A stretch of 64,000 nucleotides of DNA from RBG-13-68-16 sp050018455 (GCA_050018455.1 JBEKAA010000022.1:1-64000); one strand, 5' to 3'. Numbered from the stretch's first letter, positions 24,726 to 33,659 are shown. The notes: a model not told the origin generated them from the letters alone. A program made the numbers and translations.

Positions 24726-25919
24726 ATGGCCAAGGTGCTGTACATCGACCCGTTCGGCGGTGCAGCGGGGGACATGCTGCTGGGAGCGCTCCTCGACCTG
24801 GGCGTCTCGCGTGATCGTCTCGACGCCGTCCTGGCGGGGCTGCGCCTCGAAGGGTGGCGCCTCGAGGCCGCTCCCGGCCGCCAGAAGGGGTTCGCCGGGA
24901 CGCGCGCGATCGTGCACGTCACCGCGGATTCGCAGCCGGCGCGGCACCTTCACGACGTGGAGGAGTTGCTCGCGCGCGCCGAGCTGCCCGAACGCGTCCG
25001 AATGAGGGCGCTGGCGGCGTTCCGCCGACTGTTCGAGGCCGAGGCCGAGGTGCACGGCGTGCCCCTCGAGAAGGCGCACCTCCACGAGCTGGCGGCGGTG
25101 GACGCGGTCGTCGACATCGTGGGCACCTGCGCGGCCGTGGAGCTTCTGGGGGCTGATCGCATCGCGTGCGGCCCCGTACCGGTGGGTTCCGGGACCGTGC
25201 AGACCTCGCACGGGTTGCTGCCGGTGCCACCTCCGGCCGTGGCCCGCCTGCTTCGGGGCGTCCCGCTCGCCGCTCATGCCGCCGAGGGCGAGATGACGAC
25301 ACCAACCGGCGCCACGCTTCTCGCCACCCTTGCCGAGAGCTTCGGACCGTTGCCGGGCGGGACGGTGCTCGGCGTAGGCGTCGGCCTGGGGACGCGCGCC
25401 TTCGAAGGTATGCCGAACATCCTGCGGGCCTTTCTGCTGGAGGAGCACGCGTGGCGCCCTGCGGGCCGCTCCCTGGTGCTGGTCGAGGCCACGGTTGACG
25501 ACGCCACCGGCGAGGCGCTCGGGACGCTCCTCGAGCGCGTGCGCGAGGTCGGGGCGCTCGACGCCTGGTGCCTGGCCGGAACCGGCCGCAAGGGGAGGCC
25601 GGTGGTCGAGCTCCGAGCACTTGCGGAGCCCTCGCAGGTCGGGGCGGTCACGGCGGCGGTGTTCGCCGAGGGGATCACTCTCGGAGTCCGGCTCGTGGAA
25701 TGTACCCGCCCGGAGCTTGACCGGCGGACCGTCGAGGTGGTCACACCTTTCGGCACGATCCCCGTCAAGGTGGCGGCGTTCGACGGCCGGATCGTTTCGG
25801 CCAAGCCCGAACACGACGAATGCGTGGCGGCCGCCCGCCGGGCCCGCGTGAGCGTGGCGGCCGTGGCCGACGCGGCACGCGCCGCCGGGCCGCGCATCGG
25901 CGCGCCCGAGAAGGGGTGA
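24726..25919 (+). CDS. larC: Nickel pincer cofactor biosynthesis protein LarC
   Basis: A 397-aa LarC (DUF111), which inserts nickel into the pyridinium-dithiocarboxylate precursor in a CTP-dependent step. The N-terminus YIDPFGGAAGDMLLGALLDL and the central HLHELAAVDAVVDIVGTCAA are family signatures. The gene is one continuous frame; in Lactobacillus larC is split and joined by ribosomal frameshifting. LarB, LarE and a LarA-type racemase are not in the window, so the partner enzymes must be elsewhere. The next gene follows after 2 bp. Confidence 0.88.
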   Translation: MAKVLYIDPFGGAAGDMLLGALLDLGVSRDRLDAVLAGLRLEGWRLEAAPGRQKGFAGTRAIVHVTADSQPARHLHDVEELLARAELPERVRMRALAAFRRLFEAEAEVHGVPLEKAHLHELAAVDAVVDIVGTCAAVELLGADRIACGPVPVGSGTVQTSHGLLPVPPPAVARLLRGVPLAAHAAEGEMTTPTGATLLATLAESFGPLPGGTVLGVGVGLGTRAFEGMPNILRAFLLEEHAWRPAGRSLVLVEATVDDATGEALGTLLERVREVGALDAWCLAGTGRKGRPVVELRALAEPSQVGAVTAAVFAEGITLGVRLVECTRPELDRRTVEVVTPFGTIPVKVAAFDGRIVSAKPEHDECVAAARRARVSVAAVADAARAAGPRIGAPEKG

Positions 25920-25921
25920 GC

Positions 25922-26437
25922 ATGAACACCAGGTACGGCTTCGCGGTGCAGGCCATCCAGGCCATTCTCGCGCCTGCGATCATGGTGTCGGCGTGCGGCC
26001 TGCTGCTTCTGGGGCTGCTCAACCGGTATACCGTGATCATTTCCCGGATCCGGACGCTCAGCGAGGAGCGCCGGCGGCTGCTGCGGGCGACGACGCCTCC
26101 GGCGGAGGCGCAGCCGATCGAGGTCACGAGGCTCGCGAGCGTGCTGCGTCAGCTCGAGGACCTGGTGGACAGGGTCCGCCTCCTGCGCAACGCGGTGATG
26201 TGCCAGGTGGCGGCCGTTGGCTGCTTCGTCTTCACGTCGCTCCTTCTCGGCCTCAGGGTCTCCGGCCCCGAGTGGGCGGCGGTGATCCACCCTCTTCCGG
26301 TGTTCGTGATCGGGATGGGCGTGCTGTTCGCGGGTGTCGTGTTCGAAGGGACCGATGTCGTGCGAGCGTATCGCACGATCCGGCTCGAGGTCGGCGACCT
26401 CCCTGGAGTCGGGCCGGGCCGACCATCACCGCGCTAA
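25922..26437 (+). CDS. DUF2721 family membrane protein
   Basis: A 171-aa protein with three predicted TM helices: about 10-32, 95-115 and 120-142. The N-terminal pattern QAIQAILAPAIMVSACGLLL then NRYTVIISRIRTL matches DUF2721, whose function is unknown. A charged, coiled-coil-like segment (about 40-90) connects the helices. It starts 2 bp after larC with AAGGGGTGA overlapping the larC stop, so the two are cotranscribed. Confidence 0.8.
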   Translation: MNTRYGFAVQAIQAILAPAIMVSACGLLLLGLLNRYTVIISRIRTLSEERRRLLRATTPPAEAQPIEVTRLASVLRQLEDLVDRVRLLRNAVMCQVAAVGCFVFTSLLLGLRVSGPEWAAVIHPLPVFVIGMGVLFAGVVFEGTDVVRAYRTIRLEVGDLPGVGPGRPSPR

Positions 26438-26766
26438 CCCGCAGGTCGGCAGCAAAGGCAAGAGGGGAAAGGTCAAAGGGAAGACGAAGGGCGGAAACCG
26501 TCGTGGTTTTCGTTCATGGTCTTCCGTTTGACGTTTCCCGTTTGACCTCTTATCCCAGTTTGCCATCGAACATGTCATTCCGAGGAGCGGAGCGACGAGG
26601 AATCTGGGTGGGGGAAAGCCTGGATCTACCAGCCCCCTCCCAGATCCCTCGCGGAGCCTGCCCTGAGCGGAGCCGAAGGGCTCGGGATGACACCTTTGCT
26701 CTACGACTGATGGCAAATTGGTATTACCCGTCCCTGCCGAACCTTCGAACCGAACCTTCGAACCGC
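26438..26766. repeat. Hairpin arms enclosing REP-like element copy 5 (26553-26722)
   Basis: A purine arm (aggggaaaggtcaaagggaa, 26463-26486) and its pyrimidine partner (cgtttgacgtttcccgtttg, near 26530) come first. The REP-like copy then runs from agtttgccatcgaacatgtc to ctctacgactgatggcaaat. ccttcgaaccgaaccttcga ends the block. The gap is between convergent genes. Confidence 0.8.
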
Positions 26767-26768
26767 CG

Positions 26769-27710
26769 TCATGCGGTGCGGAGCCATGTCGGCCCTTCGA
26801 AGCGGGCGCGGGGGACGTCGAAAGCCAGACCTGCTGCCGCGACGTCGCAGGTGGACCCCTCGAGGAGCATCGTGAGCTGGTCGCGGGTAATCGGTGCCCC
26901 GGGAAGGTGCTGGATCACGGAGACCATGAAGCGGGAGAGGCCGAGCGGAATGTGCACGAGTGTTCGGCGGACGCCGAGCGCATCTGCGATGCGGCGGAGC
27001 ACCTCGTCGTAGGTCAGGGCCTCGGGGCCGCCCAGGTCGTACGTCTGCCCGACGGCAGCGGGATCGTCGAGAGCGGCCACGAAGCAATGCGCCACCTCGG
27101 CCACCGAGATCGGCTGCATCGCGTAGGTGCCGCTCCCGAACACCGGGAAGACGGGGAAGCGCTTGACAGCCGGTGCGAGCGCGCTCGTGAAGCCGTCGCC
27201 GGGGCCGAAGATCAGGGAGGGGCGGAAGATCGTCCAGGCCAGGTTCGACCCCCGCACGGCCTCCTCGCCCTGCCACTTGGTCCTGTGGTACGCCGTCGCG
27301 GCGTTCGCACGCGTCCCCAGCGCCGACATGTGCACGAGCCTCTGGATCCCGATCTCGCGGCAGGCCGAGATCACGCGTTCGGTGGTGAGCCTGTGCGCGC
27401 GGTCAAACGTGACGCCTTCGCGAGGGACCTCACGGATGATCCCGACCAGGTGGATCGCCGCGGAACAACCGCCGCACCAGCGCTGCCAGCCCTCATCGGC
27501 AACGTCGGCGGCAACCTGGATCACGCCCGGGCGAGCCTCGTCGGAGCGCTGGTGACGCGAGATCGCGACCACCTCCCAGCCCTTTTCGAGGAGCTGGCGC
27601 CGCACCTCCCGTCCGACGAACCCGCGCGCCCCCGTGAGCAGCACCCTGCGGCCCGACTGCGACGGCGTGTGACGGGGCGGGTTCTCGCGGGCCGGGCTTC
27701 CTGTTCGCAC
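26769..27710 (-). CDS. NAD(P)-binding epimerase-like protein (NDUFA9/complex I-associated type)
   Basis: A 313-aa atypical short-chain dehydrogenase. The Rossmann motif VLLTGARGFVGREV lies near residues 23-36. The active-site region reads HMSALGTRANAATAYHRTKW, preserving the YxxxK-type Tyr and Lys. FRPSLIFGPGDGF follows. Proteins of this type are close to mitochondrial NDUFA9 and are annotated as complex I-associated or as sugar epimerases; the real substrate is unknown. The N-terminal 20 residues are poorly conserved in character and a later start is possible. The start lies 21 bp from the divergent LpxH-like gene. Confidence 0.78.
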   Translation of the reverse strand: MRTGSPARENPPRHTPSQSGRRVLLTGARGFVGREVRRQLLEKGWEVVAISRHQRSDEARPGVIQVAADVADEGWQRWCGGCSAAIHLVGIIREVPREGVTFDRAHRLTTERVISACREIGIQRLVHMSALGTRANAATAYHRTKWQGEEAVRGSNLAWTIFRPSLIFGPGDGFTSALAPAVKRFPVFPVFGSGTYAMQPISVAEVAHCFVAALDDPAAVGQTYDLGGPEALTYDEVLRRIADALGVRRTLVHIPLGLSRFMVSVIQHLPGAPITRDQLTMLLEGSTCDVAAAGLAFDVPRARFEGPTWLRTA

Positions 27711-27731
27711 CTTCCACCTCTGGACGCGCGA

Positions 27732-28526
27732 ATGCTAGCATGGCTCGTGCTGCGCGCCGTTCTCGCGGATCTCCACGTCGGACAAGGCCCCGGCGATATC
27801 GACAGGTTCGTCTCATCGATCGCCGGAGTGCGCTGGCGTGGTCCGGGCGAGGTCGTATTCCTCGGCGACCTGTTCCGAGCCCTCGTGGGTTTCTCCCGGT
27901 TCTGGGATGGCACGGTGCGGCGCGGGCTCGACGAGCTCGCCTCCCTCCGTCGTGGCGGGACGCGGGTGGTTCTGGTCGAGGGGAACCGCGACTTCTTTCT
28001 CGACGCGCCGGAGCTCGACCCCTACCGCGACGCCGCCGGGCCGGTGCACTCGTTCGTCGCGGGCGGGAGGCGTTTCCTGCTCGAGCACGGCGACCTGATC
28101 AACCGGGCCGACCGCGCGTACCGTTTCTGGCGGACCGTGTCCAAGAGCGCGCCTGCGCGGCTCTGGGCGAGGCTGCTGCCGAGACGCATCGCGCACCGCA
28201 TCGTGCTCGGGACCGAGTCGCGCCTGCGGGAGACGAACTTCACCTACCGGCGCGACCTTCCGACCGCGGACCTCACGGCCGCCGCGCTGCGGCACTTCGC
28301 CGCCGGCGTCGACGTTGTTCTCTGGGGTCACTTTCACCGGTCGTGGGTGTTCGAGCAGGGGAACCGCGAGGCGCGCATCGTTCCGGGTTGGCTCGAGACA
28401 GGCGCCGTGGTGTGGATCGGTGAGGACGGAAAGCCGGCCGTCGAAGCCGAAAGAAACGGCCAATTCGTTGACAGTTCATCTTGTTCGTGGTACCAAGGGG
28501 ACGAGAAGAGAGCCGAGGCGAGGTGA
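27732..28526 (+). CDS. LpxH-like UDP-2,3-diacylglucosamine hydrolase or related phosphoesterase
   Basis: A 264-aa calcineurin-fold metallophosphoesterase. Metal-binding motifs are LADLHVG (near 10), FLGDLF (near 44), EGNRDFF (near 80), LEHGDLINRADRAY (near 112) and WGHFHR (near 200). The spacing and the GNRDFF motif fit LpxH, which cuts UDP-diacylglucosamine to lipid X in lipid A synthesis; the lipid A-modifying arn locus lies 2 kb downstream. The start codon is uncertain (a GTG at 27747 also fits). The C-terminus extends about 30 residues beyond the fold. Confidence 0.75.
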   Translation: MLAWLVLRAVLADLHVGQGPGDIDRFVSSIAGVRWRGPGEVVFLGDLFRALVGFSRFWDGTVRRGLDELASLRRGGTRVVLVEGNRDFFLDAPELDPYRDAAGPVHSFVAGGRRFLLEHGDLINRADRAYRFWRTVSKSAPARLWARLLPRRIAHRIVLGTESRLRETNFTYRRDLPTADLTAAALRHFAAGVDVVLWGHFHRSWVFEQGNREARIVPGWLETGAVVWIGEDGKPAVEAERNGQFVDSSSCSWYQGDEKRAEAR

Positions 28527-28528
28527 CC

Positions 28529-30376
28529 ATGGGTGGGACCCTTTTGCTTGCCGACGACAGCATTACGATCCAGAAGGTCGTGGAGCTCACCTTCGCCGAA
28601 ACTGAGCACAAGGTGGTCGCCGTCGGGAGCGGCCGCGACCTGTTCGCGCGCCTGCCAGACATCAAGCCCGACGTGGTGCTGTGCGATGTCGTGATGCCCG
28701 ACATCAACGGCTACGAGGTTTGCCAGACGCTCAAGAGCGACCCGAACACGCTGCACCTCCCGGTGGTACTCCTCACCGGCACATTCGAGCCGTTCGACCG
28801 GGACCGCGCTCTGGCGGCCGGATGCGACGCCATCGTGACCAAGCCGTTCGAGGCCCGCGAGCTGATCAACGTGGTCGAGGATCTCCTCAGGCGCGCGCAA
28901 TCCGTGGCCGCGATCCCGATGCCCGGCGAGGCCGGCGCCCTCGGCGATCAGGGCATCCCGGAGGGCGTGCCTTCGCTGGACTTCAGCACGACGGGGTTCG
29001 ACCAGCTCGCGGCGCAGATCCAGCCGCCGCCTCCGATGCCGGAGGACGGGATCGAGCTCACGGCGAGCTCGCTGGGCGACTCGCACCCGTCGAAGCAGAT
29101 AGCAGCCCCGCCGGAGCTCGCGGAGCCCGAGATACCGACGGCAGTCTCGGCGCTATCGCAGTCGTTCGCGTTCGGCGGGGACGAGGCCGAAGCTCCTGCT
29201 CCTGCTCCGATGGCCGAGGCGTTCGCCCCAGAGCCACGGGCGCCCGGGCCGGAGGCTCCACTGTTTGCGGCCGGACCTTCGGATTTCGAGCCGGAGCCGC
29301 CGGTGTTCGCTCCTGAGCCACCGGAGCCTGAACCGGTGACGTCGGCCGCGCCCGAGCCGTTCGCGGTCCCAGAGACAGGCAGTGAGTCTGCGCAAGATCT
29401 CTTCGCTCCCGAGCCGGAGCCCGTCCAGCAGCCGGCGACGGCTCCGGAGCCGTCGCTCCCGCCGGTGCCGCCCTCTTCAGTGCCTGGGGGTGAGGACCTG
29501 CCGACGCAGCGCATTCTGGTCAGGCCAACGTTCGTCTCACAGCCTGCGGCCGAACCCACCGTCACGGCCCCGGCCGAGGCGGTCGTCGCCGCCGCGGCGC
29601 CGCTTGCCATCGGCGCACTCTCCGCGGAGGTGGTGGAGCACGTCATGCGGCGCGTCAAGGAGCTGATCCCGCCAGCGCCCGCGGCCCCGGCGCCCCCGAC
29701 CGCCGCCGAGCTGCTGACGGACGAGCACGTGGAGCGCATCGCGCGGCGAGCGGCCGAGCTGGTGCCCACGCCGCCTGCGCCGCTGACGGCGGCTGAGCTG
29801 CTGACGGACGAGCACGTCGAGCGTGTCGCGAGGCGCGCCGCCGAGCTCATACCCGCGCCGCCTGCGCCGCTGACGGCGGCTGAGCTGCTGACGGACGAAC
29901 ACGTCGAGCGCGTCGCGAAGCTTGCCGCCGAGCTGGTGCCCGCGCCGCCCGCACCGCTGACGGCGGCGGAGCTGCTGACTGACGAGCACGTCGAGCGTGT
30001 CGCCCGGCGAGCGGCCGAGCTGGTGCCCCGGCCGCCTGCGCCGTTGACGGCGGCTGAGCTGCTGACGGACGAGCACGTCGAGCGTGTCGCGAGGCGCGCC
30101 GCCGAGCTCGTACCGGCGCCGCCTGCGCCGCTGACGGCGGCTGAGCTGCTGACGGACGAGCACGTCGAGCGTGTCGCCCGGCGAGCGGCCGAGCTGGCGC
30201 CGCCGCCTGGCGCCGAGTTTTCGGACGAGCAGATCGAGAAGATCGCCAAGCGGGTCGTGGATCTCGCGGCCCCGCTGCTCGAGCGCGTCGCCTGGGAGGT
30301 CATCCCTGACATGGCCGAGATGATGGTGCGCAAGCGGATCGCCGAGCTCGAGAAGGCCGCCGAAGAAGACAGCTAA
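28529..30376 (+). CDS. Response regulator with six 29-residue tandem repeats
   Basis: A 615-aa protein. Residues 1-125 are a CheY-like receiver: LLLADDS, the phospho-acceptor Asp in VVLCDVVMPD (near 54), Thr in LLTGTFE and Lys in VTKPFEA. Residues about 130-350 are Pro/Glu/Ala-rich and probably disordered. Residues 391-564 are six near-identical repeats, each beginning TAAELLTDEHVERVARRAAE and ending in a PAPPAPL linker. A related diverged unit (SDEQIEKIAKRVVDL) and a final helical region follow. No DNA-binding or enzymatic output domain is recognisable; the repeats look like amphipathic helices joined by Pro linkers and may bind a partner. Its start has GAGGCGAGGTG upstream. Confidence 0.82.
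   Translation: MGGTLLLADDSITIQKVVELTFAETEHKVVAVGSGRDLFARLPDIKPDVVLCDVVMPDINGYEVCQTLKSDPNTLHLPVVLLTGTFEPFDRDRALAAGCDAIVTKPFEARELINVVEDLLRRAQSVAAIPMPGEAGALGDQGIPEGVPSLDFSTTGFDQLAAQIQPPPPMPEDGIELTASSLGDSHPSKQIAAPPELAEPEIPTAVSALSQSFAFGGDEAEAPAPAPMAEAFAPEPRAPGPEAPLFAAGPSDFEPEPPVFAPEPPEPEPVTSAAPEPFAVPETGSESAQDLFAPEPEPVQQPATAPEPSLPPVPPSSVPGGEDLPTQRILVRPTFVSQPAAEPTVTAPAEAVVAAAAPLAIGALSAEVVEHVMRRVKELIPPAPAAPAPPTAAELLTDEHVERIARRAAELVPTPPAPLTAAELLTDEHVERVARRAAELIPAPPAPLTAAELLTDEHVERVAKLAAELVPAPPAPLTAAELLTDEHVERVARRAAELVPRPPAPLTAAELLTDEHVERVARRAAELVPAPPAPLTAAELLTDEHVERVARRAAELAPPPGAEFSDEQIEKIAKRVVDLAAPLLERVAWEVIPDMAEMMVRKRIAELEKAAEEDS
29699..30220 (+). repeat. 87-bp tandem coding repeat, six units
   Basis: Six consecutive 87-bp units encode the 29-residue repeats of the response regulator. 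Nucleotide similarity is high (ctgctgacggacgagcacgt is nearly invariant), including at third positions, which points to recent expansion or gene conversion. The fourth and sixth units share cgtgtcgcccggcgagcggc, while the second and fifth share cgtgtcgcgaggcgcgccgc, so unit variants alternate. Confidence 0.9.
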
Positions 30377-30552
30377 CAGCCGACAGCTCACAGCTCACAG
30401 CTGACAGCCGACAGCCGACAGCCAACAGCCAACAGCCAACAGCCAACAGCCAACAGCCAACAGCCAACAGCCAACAGCGTCCTCTCCCCTGGTGATGTCT
30501 TGGGTGGGGGGGGAGCTGTGAGCTGTCAGCTGGTAGGGCGGGTGGGGGAGAG
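30377..30552. repeat. Composite hairpin of cagccaacagc type
   Basis: A left arm of 7-mers begins cagccgacagctcacagctc and passes into about nine perfect copies of caacagc (30422-30478). A loop with gtgatgtcttgggtgggggg follows, then the right arm agctgtgagctgtcagctgg and agctgtcagctg. The same arm type and loop text occur at 43681-43822. It separates the response regulator from convergent arnD. Confidence 0.85.
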
Positions 30553-30555
30553 CTG

Positions 30556-31512
30556 TCAGCTGCCTTCCGGCATGAAGACGGTGCCGTGGCGGCCGGGGAC
30601 CGTGCCGTAGCCCATCGGACGCTGGGGGAGGGGGACGCCGGTGGCGCGGCGGGCTGCCAGGAGCTGGCCCAGGGGCACCGGCCGGATGCCGAGCGCGCGC
30701 GCCCGCTCGAGGAACCAGCGTATGTCGCCGGCGTAGGGGCCGCCCTCGATCTCAGCGTGGACGGTCAGAACCGGCCAGGCGGCGGAGGCGGCAGCGTCGA
30801 GCATCGAGGCGTAGAAAGCGCGCGCTTCGGCGTGGGTGTCGCCCAGCGCCTCATCGAGCGTCGGGAGCGTCGCCGGAACCTGCGGCGTCGCGAGCGCCTT
30901 GCCCCCGACCACCGGCAGAAACGGCTCGGAGCCGCGGCAATCGCTGGCGTATTCGAGCTCGTACCACTCCTCGATCTGGAGCGAGCGCTCGTCGCCGAAC
31001 CAGGCGGGGGCCGCAAAGGTGCGCGGGGGCTCTCCGAAGATCTCGATGAACGCCTGCCGCGCGCGGCCGAGCTGCGACGCGACCTCGTTGTCCGAGAGCC
31101 GCAGGAGCTTGTCCTGCCACCGTCTGTGGTCCCACGCGTGGACGCCCGCCTCGTGACCTTCGGCGGCGACGCGCCGGCCGATCCCGGGGAGCGCAACGGC
31201 GATCATCCTCGCGGGGAGCAGCGTTCCGGAGAGCACGGTGCGCAGGCCGTACACCCGCGCGGCCCCGGTGCGCCGCATCTTGCCGAGAAAACCAGGACGA
31301 CGCAGCACGTTGAAGATCGCCTTGCCGGAGTTGTCCGGGCCCATGGAGAGGTAGAACGTGCCCGTCACGCCCGCCTCGCGGAAGACGTCGAGCAGGACAG
31401 GCACGCCGTTCTTCATCCCGTCGTGCGTGTCCACGTCGACTCGCAGCCCGAGGACCTTGACGGCAGGGGATAGGGGAGAGGGCGGATGGGAGAGCTGGCT
31501 CGGCGAGGTCAT
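30556..31512 (-). CDS. arnD: 4-deoxy-4-formamido-L-arabinose-phosphoundecaprenol deformylase
   Basis: A 318-aa NodB-type polysaccharide deacetylase. VLGLRVDVDTHDGMKNGVP (near 20-38) holds the metal-binding Asp; GVHAWDHRRWQDKL (near 142) contains the His ligands and matches ArnD closely. It removes the formyl group from undecaprenyl-phosphate-Ara4FN in the inner membrane. It is the last gene of the leftward arn run, 60 bp after the arnA decarboxylase. The first 15 residues (Pro/Ser-rich) may not be native; a later start such as VKVLGLRVD is possible. Confidence 0.88.
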   Translation of the reverse strand: MTSPSQLSHPPSPLSPAVKVLGLRVDVDTHDGMKNGVPVLLDVFREAGVTGTFYLSMGPDNSGKAIFNVLRRPGFLGKMRRTGAARVYGLRTVLSGTLLPARMIAVALPGIGRRVAAEGHEAGVHAWDHRRWQDKLLRLSDNEVASQLGRARQAFIEIFGEPPRTFAAPAWFGDERSLQIEEWYELEYASDCRGSEPFLPVVGGKALATPQVPATLPTLDEALGDTHAEARAFYASMLDAAASAAWPVLTVHAEIEGGPYAGDIRWFLERARALGIRPVPLGQLLAARRATGVPLPQRPMGYGTVPGRHGTVFMPEGS

Positions 31513-31572
31513 CTCACGCCTCCGGCGTCGGAGGTTCTTCTCTTCCCTCTCCCGTCTTACCTCTTCCCGGCC

Positions 31573-32598
31573 TCACTGCGCCAGCCAGTCCTTCAGGAAC
31601 GCGTCGAAGGTCATCTCGAGCGCTTCGTCCATGGAGACCTTCGGCGACCAGCCAAGCAGCTTCTTCGCCTTGGCGATGGACGGCTTGCGGGTGAGGATGT
31701 CCTGGTACCCCTTGCCGTAGTAGGTCGCCGAGTTGACCTCCTCGATGCGCGGCGGGGCGTAGTTCGGGATCTCGCTGCGCCGTGATTCGTACAGGCGCGC
31801 GAGCTTCTCGGCGAGTTCCTTGACCGAGCACTCGTTGGCCGGGTTGCCGATGTTGAAGATCTGGCCGTTGGCGGTGCCGCGCTCGTCCGCGATGATCGCC
31901 ATTAACCCGGAGATGCCGTCCTCGACCCAGGTGAAGCAGCGCTTCTGCTCGCCCCCGTCCACGAGGCGGATCGGCTCGCCGCGGAAGAGGTTGATGATGA
32001 ACTGCGTCACCACGCGGGAAGAGCCTTCCTTCGCGGCGTCGATGTCGTCGAGCTTGGGCCCGATCCAGTTGAAGGGCCGGAACAGCGTGTAGCGGAGCCC
32101 CTCCTGCTGCCCGTAGGCGGCAATCACGCGGTCGAGGAGCTGCTTCGAGCAGGAGTAGATCCAGCGCGGCTTGTTGATCGGCCCGAGCACGAGGGGGCTC
32201 ATGTCCTCGTCGAATTCCGGGTCGGTGGACATCCCGTAGACCTCCGAGGTCGAGGGGAACACCACGCGGCGGCGGTACTTCACGCACTGCCGGATCACCC
32301 GCAGGTTCTCCTCGAAGTCGAGCTCGAACACCCGCAGCGGCTCCTTGACGTAGGTCGCCGGCGTGGCGATCGCAACCAGCGGGAGCACGACATCGCTCGT
32401 CTTGACGTGGTACTCGATCCACTCCTTGTTGATCGTGATGTCGCCTTCGAGGAAGTGGAAGCGGTCGTGGTTCAGGGAATGCTCGAGCTTCGAGTCCGAG
32501 AGGTCCATGCCGTGGACCTGCCAGTCGGTGGTCTCGAGGATGCGCCGCGTGAGCGCGTTGCCGATGAAGCCGTTGACGCCGAGGATGAGGATGTTCAC
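31573..32598 (-). CDS. arnA: UDP-glucuronate decarboxylase (ArnA C-terminal-type)
   Basis: A 341-aa extended SDR that matches the dehydrogenase half of ArnA, which oxidises and decarboxylates UDP-glucuronate to UDP-4-keto-arabinose. It shows the NAD motif GVNGFIGNAL, then STSEVYG, the catalytic YSCSK, and RPFNWIGPKLDDID. In Enterobacteria this is fused to the formyltransferase; here they are separate genes. The GTG start overlaps the formyltransferase stop (GTGA), so the two halves remain translationally coupled. Confidence 0.88.
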   Translation of the reverse strand: MNILILGVNGFIGNALTRRILETTDWQVHGMDLSDSKLEHSLNHDRFHFLEGDITINKEWIEYHVKTSDVVLPLVAIATPATYVKEPLRVFELDFEENLRVIRQCVKYRRRVVFPSTSEVYGMSTDPEFDEDMSPLVLGPINKPRWIYSCSKQLLDRVIAAYGQQEGLRYTLFRPFNWIGPKLDDIDAAKEGSSRVVTQFIINLFRGEPIRLVDGGEQKRCFTWVEDGISGLMAIIADERGTANGQIFNIGNPANECSVKELAEKLARLYESRRSEIPNYAPPRIEEVNSATYYGKGYQDILTRKPSIAKAKKLLGWSPKVSMDEALEMTFDAFLKDWLAQ

Positions 32599-33650
32599 TG
32601 TGAGTCTCCGTTTCCATGCATCCGCGAGGAGGCGGGGTCAGGGGTCGGGGGTCGGGAATCAGGAGACCGGGGTCCGGGGTCCGGGGTCCGGGGTTCGGGG
32701 TGCGAGGAGGAAGGCCCCCGCCCCTCCAAGACGGTTCCCGGTGCGATCCCGTGCACCAGCGCGAACGAACACGCCGGGAGCTCGGGCTGGCGGTCAAGTT
32801 GCACGGTTACGAGGCGCAGCGCGCCCGTCCCGGTGGCGACCGTGATGCCGTCGACGTCCACCGAGAGCACCGTGCCGGGGGCCGCTGACCTTGACCCCTC
32901 TACGGGGATGGCCCACCAGACGAGGAGCTTGCCGTCGCGCCAGGCGGTGAAGGCGCCGGGGTACGGGTGCGTGACGGCACGCACCAGGTTGTAGATCCGT
33001 TCCGCGCTCCAGCTCCACTCGAACCGGCTGTCCTCCGGCGTGCGCCCCCCGAAGTACGAACCCTGGGACAGGTTCATCGGGATCAGCGGCACGACGCCGT
33101 CTCGCAGGCGGGGCAAGGCGCGATCGAGCAGGGTCGCGGCCGCCGCCTCGATCTTGCCGTAGAGCGTGAACGCGGTGTCCTCGAGCACGATCGGTACCCG
33201 CACCTGGTCAACGAGGTCGCCCGCGTCGGCCATCGCGATCATGGCGTGGAGCGAGACGCCGGTCTCGGTCTCGCCGTTGACGAGCACCCAGTTGACCGGG
33301 GCGCGGCCTCGGTAGCGGGGCAGGAGCGACCCGTGGAGGTTGAAGGCGCCGCGAGGGGCAAGGGTGAGCACGCGGGTCGGGATCATCCACCGGAAGTAGA
33401 AGGAGAAGATGAAGTCGGGGCGGTACGAGGCAACGAGCTCGGTGAAGACGTCGGTCTTGAGGTCGGCCTTCCCGGGGCGATGGACCGGGATGCCGCGGGC
33501 GCCCGCGCGGTCGGCGAGCGACCCCCACCACACCTCCTCGTGCGGATCGTCGGCGTGTGTGAAGACGGCGGCCACGTCGAAGCCGTGGCGGAGCAGCGCG
33601 TCGAAGCCGACGCACCCCATGGTGTGGTAGCCGAAGACGAGGGCCCTCAC
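32595..33650 (-). CDS. UDP-4-amino-4-deoxy-L-arabinose formyltransferase (ArnA N-terminal-type)
   Basis: A 351-aa formyltransferase that uses 10-formyl-THF. The core shows FNLHGSLLPRYRGRAPVNWV, with the Asn/His/Asp set of the family (Asn and His here, Asp in MADAGDLVDQ). It formylates UDP-Ara4N, the substrate form for ArnC. The C-terminal approximately 35 residues are Pro/Ser/Asp-rich (PEPRTPDPGPRSPDSRP) and are encoded by ggggtccggggt-type repeat DNA at 32630-32705; they are not part of the fold. The gene precedes the decarboxylase half with a 4-bp overlap. Confidence 0.87.
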   Translation of the reverse strand: MRALVFGYHTMGCVGFDALLRHGFDVAAVFTHADDPHEEVWWGSLADRAGARGIPVHRPGKADLKTDVFTELVASYRPDFIFSFYFRWMIPTRVLTLAPRGAFNLHGSLLPRYRGRAPVNWVLVNGETETGVSLHAMIAMADAGDLVDQVRVPIVLEDTAFTLYGKIEAAAATLLDRALPRLRDGVVPLIPMNLSQGSYFGGRTPEDSRFEWSWSAERIYNLVRAVTHPYPGAFTAWRDGKLLVWWAIPVEGSRSAAPGTVLSVDVDGITVATGTGALRLVTVQLDRQPELPACSFALVHGIAPGTVLEGRGPSSSHPEPRTPDPGPRSPDSRPPTPDPASSRMHGNGDSQ

Positions 33651-33659
33651 CGCGCCCCT

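Noticed and set aside
30377..30480. CRISPR or microsatellite from the caacagc run
   Set aside because: It is a continuous 7-mer arm with a matching complementary arm downstream, so it belongs to the hairpin family.
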